From contig NZ_VSKS01000004.1 in NCBI RefSeq assembly GCF_008312835.1, positions 248,001 through 312,000 of the forward strand: a stretch of 64,000 nucleotides of DNA. Direction: 5' to 3'. Under the pieces are notes generated by a model that saw only the letters and a list, made by a program, of their open reading frames with translations, made no database searches and was not told the DNA's origin. Positions 1-8,634 of the stretch are shown piece after piece. Position 1 is the first letter of the stretch; every line of letters begins with the position of its first letter. Both the position numbers and the translations under genes were made by a program. Source of the stretch: Streptomyces marokkonensis. Its GTDB lineage: Bacteria; Actinomycetota; Actinomycetes; Streptomycetales; Streptomycetaceae.

Positions 1-1116
1 ATCGACTCCCTCGTGTCCGACAACCGCGTCCTCGCCGCCGAGCTCATCAACGCCGCGGACATCTGGATCATGGTGACCACCGCCGCCCGCTACGCCGACG
101 CCGTCCCCTGGCACATGCTGCGTACCGCCAAGGAGTACGCCGTCACCCTGGTGACCGTCCTCGACCGGGTGCCCCACCAGGTCGTCTCCGAGGTGTCGCG
201 GCAGTACGGCGCCCTGCTCACCAAGGCCGGGCTCGGTCACGTACCCCGCTTCACCGTGCCCGAGCTGCCCGAGTCGGCCTGGGGCGGCGGCCTGCTGCCC
301 GCCACCGCCGTGGCGGCGCTGCGCACCTGGCTCGTCCACCAGACGCTGGACCCCGCCGCCCGCCAGCACGTCATGGCCCGCACCGCGTACGGCGTCCTGG
401 ACTCCCTCAACGCCCGCCTGCCCGAACTCGCGGGGGCCGCCGCGGCCCAGTACGCCGCCGCCCTGCGGCTCACCGCCGCCATCGAGAGCGCGTACGACAG
501 TGAGCACTCGCGCGTGCGGGGCCGGCTCCAGGCGGGGGCCGTGCTCGCCGGGGACGCGCTCAAGCGGTGGCGTGCCTTCCCCCTGGACTGCACCCCGGGC
601 GAACTCCTCGACACCCTGGTGGAGAGTCTCAGCGCCCTGCTGCTGTGCGCCGTCGCCGCCGCCGACGAGCGCGTCGACGACGCCTGGCGGCGCGAACCGG
701 CGGCGGACGCCCCCGAACTCACCGCCCGCGCCGCCGCCCCGGAGAGCGCCGAACACCGCATCGGGCTGGCCGTACGGCGCTGGCGGCGCGAGCTCGAGGA
801 GTACGCCGAGGACGAGGTGCGGGAGCTGGACCGCGGCCTCGCGCCCGACCCCGAGACGGTCGCCGCGCTGGTCGCCACGGCGCTCCTGGGCGGCCGCCGG
901 GCCCGGACCGCCGGAGAGGGGCTCGCCGAGCGGATCGGCGCGCACGGCGCGCTGCGGCTCCGTGACCGCGGGGGACGGCTGCTCGTGGAGCACGTGGACC
1001 GCGTCATGCACGCCGAACGCGAGCGCCGGCTCGCCCCGCTCGACGCGCTCGAGGTGCACGCGGAGCCCCAGCCCGAACTCATCGCCGCGTTGTCCGTACT
1101 GCAGAAGGAGAGGTGA
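1..1116 (+). CDS. Dynamin-like GTPase, 3' part (5' end outside window)
   Basis: The reading frame is open from base 1 and ends at a TGA at 1114-1116. A GTG at 13 could be read as a start, but the protein there already begins in the middle of a conserved GTPase segment (SDNR, then [19 protein letters not shown], which follows the G3 switch in this family). I therefore read it as the C-terminal part of a longer protein truncated by the window edge. The remainder is Ala/Arg/Glu-rich and probably helical. The next gene, a second GTPase, starts 5 bp downstream and has GAAGGAGAGG inside this gene's 3' end as its ribosome site, so the two are translated from one transcript. The partner substrate is unknown; paired bacterial dynamin-like GTPases often act on membranes. 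Confidence 0.8.
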   Translation: MDSLVSDNRVLAAELINAADIWIMVTTAARYADAVPWHMLRTAKEYAVTLVTVLDRVPHQVVSEVSRQYGALLTKAGLGHVPRFTVPELPESAWGGGLLPATAVAALRTWLVHQTLDPAARQHVMARTAYGVLDSLNARLPELAGAAAAQYAAALRLTAAIESAYDSEHSRVRGRLQAGAVLAGDALKRWRAFPLDCTPGELLDTLVESLSALLLCAVAAADERVDDAWRREPAADAPELTARAAAPESAEHRIGLAVRRWRRELEEYAEDEVRELDRGLAPDPETVAALVATALLGGRRARTAGEGLAERIGAHGALRLRDRGGRLLVEHVDRVMHAERERRLAPLDALEVHAEPQPELIAALSVLQKER

Positions 1117-1120
1117 TCGT

Positions 1121-2935
1121 GTGACCGCCGTCACGGACCAGGACCACACCGAGCACCCTGAGCGTCCCGAACATCCCGAACAGCCGGAGCGCTCCGCCCG
1201 TGACGCCGAAGGCTCCCCCCGCGGGGACGCGAGTCCCTGGGACGACGGGCTGATCGCGCGGCGCGTGAACGGGGGCACCGAGGAGGAGCAGTACCGCGTG
1301 ACGGAGCCCCGGGCCTCCACGGCGCAGAAGGTGACGCCCCTGACGTACGGCCCGCAGCTGGGGACGCGGCTCGACGCGCTGCGCGAGCTGGTGGGCCTGT
1401 CCCGCGCCCGGCTCGACAACCGGACCCTAGCCCAGGCGGGCCGGGTGCTCGACGAGGCCGCCGCGCGGCGCGGACTCTCCGGACAGCACACCGTCGTCGC
1501 CATCGCGGGCGCCACCGGCAGCGGCAAGTCGCAGCTGTTCAACGCGCTGGCCGGGGTGCCCATCTCGGAGACCGGCGTACGCCGGCCGACCACCGCCGCG
1601 CCCATCGCGTGCAGCTGGAGCGACGGCGCGGCGAGCCTCATCGAACGCCTCGGCATCCCGCCCCGGCTCAGACGGCGCCCCCTCCAGGCGACGGCGGACG
1701 CGGACGAACGGCTGCGCGGGCTCGTCCTGGTCGACCTGCCCGACCACGACTCGGCGGCCGTGCAGCACCGCGAGCAGGTGGACCGTGTCCTCGGACTGGT
1801 CGACGCGGTCATCTGGGTCGTCGACCCCGAGAAGTACGCCGACGCCATGCTGCACGAGCGCTATCTGCGGCCCATGGCGGCCCACGCGGAGGTCATGTTC
1901 GTCGTCCTCAACCAGATCGACCGGCTGCCCGGGGACGCCGCCGAGCAGGTCCTGGACGACCTGCGGCGGCTGCTCGACGAGGACGGCATCGTCCTCGGCG
2001 AGTACGGCGAACCCGGTACGGCGGTGCTGGCACTGTCCGCGCTCACCGGTGACGGGGTCGGCGAACTGCGCGAGGCGCTCGGCCGGTTCGTGGCCGAACG
2101 CGGCGCCCCGGCCCGCCGGATCTCCGCCGACCTGGACATCGCCGCGGCCCGGTTGTGGCCCGTGTACGCCACCCGCCGCCGCACCGGGCTCAGCGAGGAG
2201 GCGCGCGAGGAGTTCTCCGACCGGCTCGCGGACGCCGTGGGCGCCACGGCGGCGGGCGAGGCGGCCGAACGCGCGTGGCTGCGCAACGCCAACCGCGCGT
2301 GCGGCACGCCCTGGCTGCGGCTGTGGCGCTGGTGCCGGCAGCGGGGCGAGCCGTCCACCGGCAGGGTCGCCCTGCGCGGGCAGCCCGACGAGGAGGTCAC
2401 CGCCCGCCAGCGCGTGGAGCAGGCGGTGCGCACCGTGGCCGACCGGGCCTCGGCCGGACTGCCGGCGCCGTGGGCCCAGGCGGTGCGGGAGGCGGCCGTA
2501 CGCGGCTCCCAGGGGCTGCCCGAGGCGCTGGACGAGCTGGCCGTACGCGCCGGACTGCCCCCGGGCCGGCCGCCGCGGCCCGGCTGGTGGCCGGTTGCCG
2601 TGTTCGCCCAGGTCTCGATGACGGCCCTTCAGTTCGTGGGCGGAATCTGGCTGCTGGGGCAGATCATCGGGGTCATGGCGCCGAACCTGGGCGTGCCGGT
2701 GCTGCTGATGGTGATCGGCATCGTCGGCGGGCCGCTCATCGAGTGGAGCTGCCGCATGGCCGCCCGGGGGCCGGCCCGGCGGTACGGGCTGGAGGCGGAG
2801 AGACGGCTGCGGGACGCGGCCGCGGGGTGCGGGCGGGCCCGCGTGCTGGATCCGGTGGCGTCGGAGCTGCTGCGGTACCGGGAGGTACGGGAGCAGTACG
2901 GGCGGGTCGTGGGGGTGGGGACCGGGGGGAGCTGA
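1121..2935 (+). CDS. Dynamin-like GTPase with C-terminal membrane segments
   Basis: 604 aa from GTG 1121, placed by the GAAGGAGAGG site at 1104-1113. The first ~60 residues are acidic, Pro-rich and likely disordered. A P-loop GATGSGKS lies near residue 130, a G3-like DLPDHD near 205, and NQID (G4) near 264, so this is a complete GTPase domain. Two hydrophobic segments lie near residues 492-515 and 525-545 (ending before LIEW), consistent with a membrane-anchored member. It follows the first GTPase by 4 bp. Family knowledge: tandem bacterial dynamin-like GTPases form hetero-oligomers on membranes, and in Streptomyces some support sporulation septation. Whether this pair does so is not shown here. 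An inverted repeat lies downstream at 3088-3108. Confidence 0.82.
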   Translation: MTAVTDQDHTEHPERPEHPEQPERSARDAEGSPRGDASPWDDGLIARRVNGGTEEEQYRVTEPRASTAQKVTPLTYGPQLGTRLDALRELVGLSRARLDNRTLAQAGRVLDEAAARRGLSGQHTVVAIAGATGSGKSQLFNALAGVPISETGVRRPTTAAPIACSWSDGAASLIERLGIPPRLRRRPLQATADADERLRGLVLVDLPDHDSAAVQHREQVDRVLGLVDAVIWVVDPEKYADAMLHERYLRPMAAHAEVMFVVLNQIDRLPGDAAEQVLDDLRRLLDEDGIVLGEYGEPGTAVLALSALTGDGVGELREALGRFVAERGAPARRISADLDIAAARLWPVYATRRRTGLSEEAREEFSDRLADAVGATAAGEAAERAWLRNANRACGTPWLRLWRWCRQRGEPSTGRVALRGQPDEEVTARQRVEQAVRTVADRASAGLPAPWAQAVREAAVRGSQGLPEALDELAVRAGLPPGRPPRPGWWPVAVFAQVSMTALQFVGGIWLLGQIIGVMAPNLGVPVLLMVIGIVGGPLIEWSCRMAARGPARRYGLEAERRLRDAAAGCGRARVLDPVASELLRYREVREQYGRVVGVGTGGS

Positions 2936-3087
2936 CGCCCGGCCCGTGGCGGAGTCCTTCGTCCGGGTGGCGGATTTCTCCACAGGTCCTCGGTGGTCCA
3001 CAGCGCTCGGCGGGCCCGGCCCGGCGGAGGCAGTCTGGCTCCACGGCGATCGCGGGACGTCCCGCGGCCGCCGCGCCAGACGGCAGC

Positions 3088-3108
3088 CGTACGGGACGGG
3101 CCCGTACG
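3088..3108. promoter_or_regulatory. 8-bp-arm inverted repeat upstream of the SSB gene
   Basis: CGTACGGG (3088-3095) and CCCGTACG (3101-3108) are perfect inverted arms around ACGGG. The site is 58 bp before the SSB-like start and 150 bp after the GTPase stop, so it could be an operator for the downstream gene or a weak terminator. The rest of 2936-3166 shows no gene. Confidence 0.45.
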
Positions 3109-3166
3109 CGTGTCCGCCCGTCGCCGGCACGGATGACGGCGGGTCCGGGCGAGGGAGGGAAACGCG

Positions 3167-3646
3167 ATGAACGAGACGATGCTGTGCGTGGTGGGGCGCG
3201 TGGCGACGCGGCCGGTGTACCGGGAGACCGCCTCCGGCCCCGCGGCGAGGTTCAGGGTCGCGGTCACCGCCCGGTACTGGGACCGGGAGAAGAGCGCCTG
3301 GGCGGACGGCCACACCAACTTCTTCACGGTGTGGGCCAACCGGCAGCTCGCCACCAACGCCGCGGCGTCCCTGTCGGTGGGTGAACCGGTGATCGTCCAG
3401 GGCCGGTTGAAGGTGCGCACGGAGGCACGGGAGGGGCAGCCGGGCTGGATGTCGGCGGACATCGACGCGGTGGCGATCGGCCACGACCTCGCGCGGGGCA
3501 CGACCGCCTTCCGCCGCGCGCCGCGACCGGAACAGCCGGCCTCACCCGATCATCCGGAACCCAACTGGGAGACCACGCCCGGCAATTCACCGCCGTCGGG
3601 CGAGCAGAACACGCAACGGCCGCCGGAGCACGTTGCTGTGACGTGA
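3167..3646 (+). CDS. ssb: Single-stranded DNA-binding protein (OB fold)
   Basis: 159 aa, ATG at 3167 preceded by GGGAGGGAAACGCG. The first ~110 residues fit an SSB OB fold: MNETMLCVVGRVATRPVY opening strand, FRVAVTARYWDRE, the W-x-x-G-HTNFFTVWANRQLA core, and VIVQGRLKVRTE. The tail is Pro/Glu-rich and disordered, but lacks the terminal DDDIPF-type acidic tip of the housekeeping SSB. That suggests a paralogue with a specialised role (Streptomyces carry two ssb genes) rather than the replication hub SSB. It stands alone, followed by a structured intergenic region. Confidence 0.85.
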   Translation: MNETMLCVVGRVATRPVYRETASGPAARFRVAVTARYWDREKSAWADGHTNFFTVWANRQLATNAAASLSVGEPVIVQGRLKVRTEAREGQPGWMSADIDAVAIGHDLARGTTAFRRAPRPEQPASPDHPEPNWETTPGNSPPSGEQNTQRPPEHVAVT

Positions 3647-3688
3647 CGTCAGTGATTCGGGCTCGGCATCGCCCGCCGACCGAAGTGA

Positions 3689-3741
3689 GGCTTATCGGCA
3701 GATGCGTACCGAATCCATCCGGGTGGATTTGTCGATAAGCC
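3689..3741 (+). terminator. Nested hairpin downstream of ssb
   Basis: An outer stem GGCTTATCG (3689-3697) pairs with CGATAAGCC (3733-3741), and an inner stem AATCCA (3712-3717) pairs with TGGATT (3724-3729). No U-run follows. It may terminate ssb transcription or be a structured leader of the LAETG gene, whose start is 185 bp further on. A TAGGAT -10-like box sits at 3828-3833. Confidence 0.5.
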
Positions 3742-3925
3742 CCGCTCGAAAAGGCTCCGGCGATAACGATTCCGAGTCGGATCAGTCCTCCGATGCGATC
3801 ATCGGCAAGCGCTGTCCGCCGTCTCCTTAGGATGCCGGGCATGGCTCCTGGGTGTTCTCGGGGCCGGAGATTCTGCTGGTGGGACCGCCCCCCACGTCAA
3901 CGGGTCCTGCTCGGAAGGGAAATCG

Positions 3926-5338
3926 GTGTCTGTTTCGTTCTCCGCGCGGTCCGCGCGCGGACGTGGGTCGGCCCGCCTCGCCGCGGGAACGCTGGTGTCC
4001 GCACTGGTCGCCACCACCGTGCTGGCCGGTGCCGGGACGGCCGCCGCCGACGACGGAACGGCAGCCGGACACAGTGGCGCCGCGGCGACCATCACCGGAC
4101 TGAAGACCTACGGCGGGGCCGTCATACACGGCGCCGCCGGTGACCAGCAGGTGTCGGCGGGACTGTTCGAGATGTCCGTCGAGGGCGGCGGCATGCTGCA
4201 GACGTACTGCGTCGACGTCCACACGCCCACGCAGAAGGACGCGAAGTACCACGAGACCGCCTGGAGCGGGACCTCGCTGGGCACCAACAAGGACGCCGGC
4301 CGCATCCGCTGGATCCTGCAGAACTCCTACCCCCAGGTGAACGACCTCGCGGCGCTCGCGAAGAAGGCGGGCGTCCGCGGCCAGCTCACCGAACAGGACG
4401 CCGCGGCCGGCACCCAGGTGGCCATCTGGCGCCACTCCGACGACGTGGACGTGGACGCCGTCGACCCCCAGGCCGAGCAGCTCGCCGACTACCTGCAGAA
4501 GAACGCCCGCAACCAGCCGGAACCGAGGGCCTCGCTGACCCTGGACCCGCCTGCCGTCTCCGGCCGTCCGGGCGAGCGGATCGGCCCGGTGACCGTGCGT
4601 ACGGACGCGCGTAGCGTGACGGTGCTGCCGCCCGCGGACGCCGCCACGGGCGGGGTGCGGATCGTGGACAGGAAGGGCGAGCCCGTCACCACCGCCGCCG
4701 ACGGCGGCCAGCTCTACTTCGAGGTGCCCGAGGACGAGGCGGCGGACACCGTGGAGCTCACCGCGCAGGCCTCGACCACGGTGCCGGTCGGCCGCGCCTT
4801 CGTCTCGGACAGCCGGAGCCAGACGCAGATCCTGGCCGGGTCCAGCGAGTCCACCGTCTCGGCGACGGCGAGCGCCACCTGGGCGCTGGAAGGCGCGATA
4901 CCCGCGCTGTCCGCACGCGAGAACTGCGCCAAGGGCGGAGTGGACGTCACCGTCACCAACCAGGACGACGAGCCGTTCACCTTCGAACTCGCGGGTGCGG
5001 AGTACACCGTCGCGGGCGGCGCGTTCCGGACGGTGACGGTTCCGCTGAGCGAGGACCGGCCGTACGACTTCACGGTCAAGGGTCCGGGCGGCTTCGAGCA
5101 GCGGTTCACCGGCATGCTCGACTGCCTGACCCGGGCCGCCGAGATCAGCACCACCACCCACACCCTCACCGGCCCGAGCCCCACGCCCGTCGCCGGCACC
5201 CCGACCGACACCAACCTCGCCGAGACCGGCGCCGCCGACGTCACTCCGTGGATCGCCGGCACCGCCGTCGCCCTGGTCGTCCTCGGCGGAGCCGGCCTGG
5301 TCCTCACCCGCCGCAGGCAGACCCCGCCGGGCAACTGA
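3926..5338 (+). CDS. Secreted thioester-domain surface protein with LAETG sorting signal
   Basis: 470 aa from GTG 3926 (GGAAGGG 7 bp upstream). A signal peptide ends near residue 40 (TVLAGAGTAAADD). The N-terminal domain matches the TQxA/thioester domain: Cys95 in TYCVDVHT and Gln164 in the GTQVAIW motif are placed to form an internal Cys-Gln thioester able to couple covalently to host or environmental nucleophiles. A Cys-containing second domain follows (residues ~330-400). The C-terminus has LAETG, a hydrophobic helix and RRR, a class E sortase signal, so the protein should be anchored to the cell wall. No sortase gene is in the window. The stop is 19 bp from the convergent next gene. Family knowledge: such Streptomyces proteins are long-chaplin-like sortase E substrates or adhesins. 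Confidence 0.85.
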   Translation: MSVSFSARSARGRGSARLAAGTLVSALVATTVLAGAGTAAADDGTAAGHSGAAATITGLKTYGGAVIHGAAGDQQVSAGLFEMSVEGGGMLQTYCVDVHTPTQKDAKYHETAWSGTSLGTNKDAGRIRWILQNSYPQVNDLAALAKKAGVRGQLTEQDAAAGTQVAIWRHSDDVDVDAVDPQAEQLADYLQKNARNQPEPRASLTLDPPAVSGRPGERIGPVTVRTDARSVTVLPPADAATGGVRIVDRKGEPVTTAADGGQLYFEVPEDEAADTVELTAQASTTVPVGRAFVSDSRSQTQILAGSSESTVSATASATWALEGAIPALSARENCAKGGVDVTVTNQDDEPFTFELAGAEYTVAGGAFRTVTVPLSEDRPYDFTVKGPGGFEQRFTGMLDCLTRAAEISTTTHTLTGPSPTPVAGTPTDTNLAETGAADVTPWIAGTAVALVVLGGAGLVLTRRRQTPPGN

Positions 5339-5357
5339 GGACCGCCGACGAACCGGG

Positions 5358-5918
5358 TCAGGCGGCGCGTCCGGCCGTGCCGCCTCCACCGGCGCTCACT
5401 CCGCCGTGCGGGGCCCGCGCGCCGCGGCCGTCGGTCTCGAACGTCCCGTCCCGCAGCTCGAAGCGCTGAGGGGCCGAACAGCCGATCGACGGGGTGATCA
5501 ACAGGCTCACGGCGACGGGCGCGGGGTCGGTGCTCGCCGTCGAGAACTCGCAGACCGCGCCCCGCCCGGTGACGGGAAACCAGAACCAGCCGTCCACCGC
5601 GCCGACCCGTACCTCGTCCGACGGCACGAACCGGCCGTTCTCCCGGACGGAGGCTTCCAGACGGACGGAGGCCATCAGGGGGTCGGCGGTGGAACGAATC
5701 GCGGTCAGGGTGAACCTGACGCCCCCCGAGTCCAGGACCGAGGAGGCGATCTGCCTGCTCTCGGCGGCCCGCCCGCCGTCCGTCCGCCCGTCGTGGGCTC
5801 CGGCCTCGGTACCTCCGGCCTCGGTACCTCCGGCAGGGACGGTCAGCAGGGCGGCGGTCGCCGCGGCGGCGACGAGCACCGCACCGCCGCGCACCAGCGC
5901 GGCCACGCGTATCGGCAT
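5358..5918 (-). CDS. Small secreted protein of unknown function
   Basis: 186 aa using ATG at 5918, which has GGGAGGAATC directly before it; an upstream in-frame extension to 6005 has no ribosome site. A signal peptide (VLVAAAATAALLTVPAGG) is followed by a GGTEAGGTEAG repeat encoded by a 15-bp tandem duplication near 5810-5840. The mature part holds a beta-rich domain with two Cys (GAVCEF and SIGCSA) that could form a disulfide, and a Gly/Ala-rich tail. I do not recognise the family. It converges with the LAETG gene and its promoter would lie in 5919-6060, next to the start of the accessory patch. Confidence 0.65.
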   Translation of the reverse strand: MPIRVAALVRGGAVLVAAAATAALLTVPAGGTEAGGTEAGAHDGRTDGGRAAESRQIASSVLDSGGVRFTLTAIRSTADPLMASVRLEASVRENGRFVPSDEVRVGAVDGWFWFPVTGRGAVCEFSTASTDPAPVAVSLLITPSIGCSAPQRFELRDGTFETDGRGARAPHGGVSAGGGGTAGRAA

Positions 5919-6066
5919 GATTCCTCCCTCGTGCTCATGCGTCTCCTTGACGCACGAGTGCCTCCTTTTCCTTCCACCCGACAACGGTGAAACCGCACGA
6001 ATCACCCGTCCGCGCGCGCAGCGTCACCCGCTCGTACCGTCGATGTGCGGTCGCGGGACCGGGCCC

Positions 6067-6109
6067 TATGCGTCTCCGCGTCAGGGGGCGGTACGGCAAT
6101 GTCGGGTGT
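6067..6109 (+). repeat. Copy A of a ~44-bp promoter-like repeat
   Basis: Matches copy B (10091-10134) at about 36 of 43 positions, including TATGCGT-TCCGCG, AGGGG, GGCGGTACGGCAA and GGGTGT. A possible -35 (TCTCCG) and -10 (CAATGT) fit a sigma70-type promoter. Copy A lies ~170 bp upstream of the MDR oxidoreductase start. The rest of 5919-6279 shows no gene. Confidence 0.6.
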
Positions 6110-6279
6110 CGGGGGGGAGGGAGGGGAGCGGCTGCTGCCGTGATGTGGCCGAACCCGTCGTGGGCGCTCCGCTGGCTTCGCCGTCGGTGTGTGGGGCGAC
6201 GGCGGACGGGAGGCGAGCCGGACAAGGAGCGAGTGCGGGCAAACGGAACGATGAGGACGCCCGGCATAGGATTCTTCGC

Positions 6280-7383
6280 ATGCACGATCCGATGACGGCT
6301 GCTGTGCTTACCGGCCACGGAGGCCTGGACAAGCTGGAGATCCGCCGCGACTGGCCGGTACCCGTTCCAGAACCGCATCAGGTGCAGGTCCGGGTCACGG
6401 CCGCGGCGGTGAACAACACGGACATCTGGACGCGGGAGGGGGCCTACGGCAGCCCCGGCGATCCGAAGAACGCCGTGTCCGGGTGGCTGGGGACCGTCGA
6501 CTGCCCTCGGATCCAGGGTGGCGACATCGCGGGCGTGGTCAGCGCCCTCGGCCCGGGAGTCCCGCCGGACATACTGGGACGGCGAGTCCTGGTCGACCCC
6601 GGGCTCTACCGTGACGGCAGTGCCGACAAGCCGCCCGTGGGATTCTTGGGCAGCGAGGCCGATGGCGGCTTCGCCGAGTTCGTCGTCGTCGACGCCGATC
6701 ACGTGCACGATATGACCGACAGTCCCCTGACGGACGAACAGTTGGCGTGTCTGCCCGTCGCTTACGGCACTGCCACCGGGATACTCGACCGCGCCGGGTT
6801 GCGCTCCGGGGAACGGCTGCTGGTCACCGGCGCCTCCGGAGGCGTGGGACTGGCTCTCGTTCAGCTGGCGTCCGCACGAGGCGCCGAGGTGGTGGCCGTC
6901 ACGAGCGCGGACAACGCTGAGGCAGTACGGGAATCCGGAGCCGCGCACGTCCTCCTGCGGGATGCGGAGGATCTGGCCGCGCAGGTGAGGGCCCTCGCCC
7001 CGGACGGCCTGGACGCGGTGGCGGATGTCGTCGGCGGGCCGCTCATCGGTACGCTGATGCCTATGGTGCGGGACGACGGCCGCTGGGTGATCGCGGGGGC
7101 CGTGGCCGGCAGGGTCGTAGAGTTCGATCTTCGCCGACTCTATCTGCATAACATCACGCTCATCGGGTCCTCGATGCACACACGGGCGCACTTTGCTGCT
7201 CTGGCCGAGGCGGCACGGGCAGGTGTTCTGGCACCTCGCATCGCCGCGCGCTTTCCGCTGACCCGTCTGCATGACGCACAGCGAGCCTTTGCCAAGACCC
7301 GCCACGCCGGGAAGATCGTCGTCAACATGACCGAAGTGAGCGACGCCCCCGTCGAAAGGCGTACCGACCAGGGCACGGGCTGA
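6280..7383 (+). CDS. Zinc-independent MDR oxidoreductase (quinone oxidoreductase-like)
   Basis: 367 aa. ATG 6280 is preceded by AGGA at 8 bp; ATG 6292 (MTAAVL) is a possible shorter start without a site. The N-terminal GroES-like fold contains AAAVNNTDIWTREG, where zinc enzymes have a Cys-Gly-x-Asp motif, so the catalytic zinc ligands are absent. The Rossmann domain carries GASGGVGLALVQLA (residues ~186-199). This is the architecture of NADPH:quinone or enoyl reductases of the MDR superfamily; the substrate cannot be told. Codon use is slightly less GC-biased than the neighbours. It is the first gene of an accessory patch between the secreted-protein gene and ettA. Confidence 0.85.
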   Translation: MHDPMTAAVLTGHGGLDKLEIRRDWPVPVPEPHQVQVRVTAAAVNNTDIWTREGAYGSPGDPKNAVSGWLGTVDCPRIQGGDIAGVVSALGPGVPPDILGRRVLVDPGLYRDGSADKPPVGFLGSEADGGFAEFVVVDADHVHDMTDSPLTDEQLACLPVAYGTATGILDRAGLRSGERLLVTGASGGVGLALVQLASARGAEVVAVTSADNAEAVRESGAAHVLLRDAEDLAAQVRALAPDGLDAVADVVGGPLIGTLMPMVRDDGRWVIAGAVAGRVVEFDLRRLYLHNITLIGSSMHTRAHFAALAEAARAGVLAPRIAARFPLTRLHDAQRAFAKTRHAGKIVVNMTEVSDAPVERRTDQGTG

Positions 7384-7710
7384 CGTGCGGTCCGACGGCT
7401 ACGCGCGGTCGCACTTGGGTTCGGTGATACTGCGGTACAGCAGCGGAGTGCAGCACCCCCAGCAACCGGCCCTGACCGGCAACCGCCCAGGGCGCCCGAG
7501 GCAGACCGACTGTGACAGTCGGGTCCGAGTCGCCAGGGGTGTACGCGGGGAACTCCCATCCCGTCCACCGCCGCGCCCGCTCCACGAGGTGTGGGTCGAC
7601 GGCGGACGGGATGGAAGCTGGGGATGGTGGTGGGTCGAGGAGGTGAAGAAATGCGAATTCTTCTCGCTCGGCCGAACCAGTCAGATGGACTTCCCGCAAA
7701 GCGATTTTGG
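7384..7710. other. Gene-poor stretch after the oxidoreductase
   Basis: No supportable gene. Both strands have open frames, but none has a ribosome site with recognisable protein features. From about 7640 base composition shifts to clearly AT-richer sequence, which continues through the next two small genes. Confidence 0.5.
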
Positions 7711-7959
7711 TCAGGCTGCTTTTCCGCCGATCAGACCCAGTAGTGCGCCGAATCCGGATTTCACTATCCAGTTGCACAATTCGAGAACGTCCTTCGTTCC
7801 CTCGCTTGGGTGATCTTGCAGGACGACCAGCAGAATGTACACTGCCAGAGCTGGCATGGTCACGGCGAGAATTCCAAGAAAGGCATACTTAAACACCGGA
7901 GTGACAGTCTTGGCCGACACTTCTAGAGCGTCGATTTGAGGCATCGAAACGCTATTCAT
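7711..7959 (-). CDS. Small two-helix membrane protein
   Basis: 82 aa, ATG at 7959, 4 bp after the stop of the upstream small gene (AAGG ~12 bp before). Residues ~24-47 form a strong transmembrane helix (YAFLGILAVTMPALAVYILL). A second hydrophobic segment near the C-terminus (WIVKSGFGALLGLIGGKAA) is amphipathic and Gly-rich, ending in a lysine. The overall form resembles holin-like or toxin-like two-helix proteins, but I know no specific family. Base composition is AT-rich compared with the rest of the window, which suggests horizontal origin. It is probably co-transcribed with and functionally tied to the 69-aa gene before it. Confidence 0.6.
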   Translation of the reverse strand: MNSVSMPQIDALEVSAKTVTPVFKYAFLGILAVTMPALAVYILLVVLQDHPSEGTKDVLELCNWIVKSGFGALLGLIGGKAA

Positions 7960-7963
7960 GGCG

Positions 7964-8173
7964 CTATGCCCTTACGGTGGTGCCATCCCTGCCGCTAGCC
8001 GATGCATCAGTGTCGCGATTTTCCGCTTCTTTCACGACTGCTTCGCGGACTTGGCCTACTGCCGGCTTGTGGTTGAAATCTACAGATTTGGCGCCATCAG
8101 GCGTCTGAATGATGAGGGTGTGCCTATTTGGTCGACCGAATATTGAGGCAAGGATCTCCCTGACCGTGCTCAT
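7964..8173 (-). CDS. Small soluble protein, possible EACC1-like fold fragment
   Basis: 69 aa, ATG at 8173 with AGAGG 8-9 bp upstream. After a short helix (MSTVREILASIFG) comes RHTLIIQTPDGAKSVDF, a beta-hairpin pattern with a TPDG turn, then a helix (QVREAVVKEAEN) and a polar tail. The hairpin-plus-helix resembles the C-terminal half of the effector-associated EACC1 domain found in actinobacterial conflict systems. That is a resemblance judged by eye, not a match. Encoded just before the two-helix membrane protein, in AT-richer DNA, so the pair reads as a two-gene unit (soluble partner plus membrane protein). Confidence 0.55.
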   Translation of the reverse strand: MSTVREILASIFGRPNRHTLIIQTPDGAKSVDFNHKPAVGQVREAVVKEAENRDTDASASGRDGTTVRA

Positions 8174-8634
8174 CTCATAACCTCTGCACTAAGACAATCG
8201 CTCCCTTCCTGACCTGGCTCCGGCTGGCAAACTCCGCACCTTGGCGTCGCAGGGGGTCACCCCCACCGGGGCCCTGAAGTGTCGACGCACCCGCAGCCGT
8301 GGCTGACTGTCGTCGGCTGAGGCACAGACGCCCCACTGAAGTGTCGGCCCACCTGCTCTGCTATTGCTGTGACGCGCCGGGTTGGCGGTCATGGTGGTTT
8401 GAAGTGGGGTGACGTCCGATCCGACCGCTGGAGGTGTGCGGCCGAGCCTGTCCGTGTGCGCAGACTGGCCGACCAAGTGGGCAGAAGCTACAGCAGATCG
8501 TGCGCTCACCTACATGGCGCAAGGTGAGGGGCGTCGAGTTGCCCAATCTAGCCAGAGCATTAACCATGATGTTGACATCTCGTCGCACCGGGCCGACGGG
8601 GAATATCCGATCCGCCGAATCCGAAGGAGAGCGC
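8174..8634. other. Divergent intergenic region in the accessory patch
   Basis: It separates the minus-strand two-gene unit from the plus-strand lectin-like gene and must hold both promoters. An 11-bp direct repeat CTGAAGTGTCG occurs at 8274-8284 and 8336-8346, 62 bp apart, and could be a regulator site. No further gene is supported. Confidence 0.4.

Noticed and set aside
5494-6279. N-terminal extension of the oxidoreductase frame
   Set aside because: It runs opposite the secreted-protein gene and through a promoter-like region; MDR proteins start at about 6280.
7322-7777. 151-aa minus-strand frame after the oxidoreductase
   Set aside because: Overlaps the oxidoreductase 3' end and the two-helix gene; no recognised domain or ribosome site.
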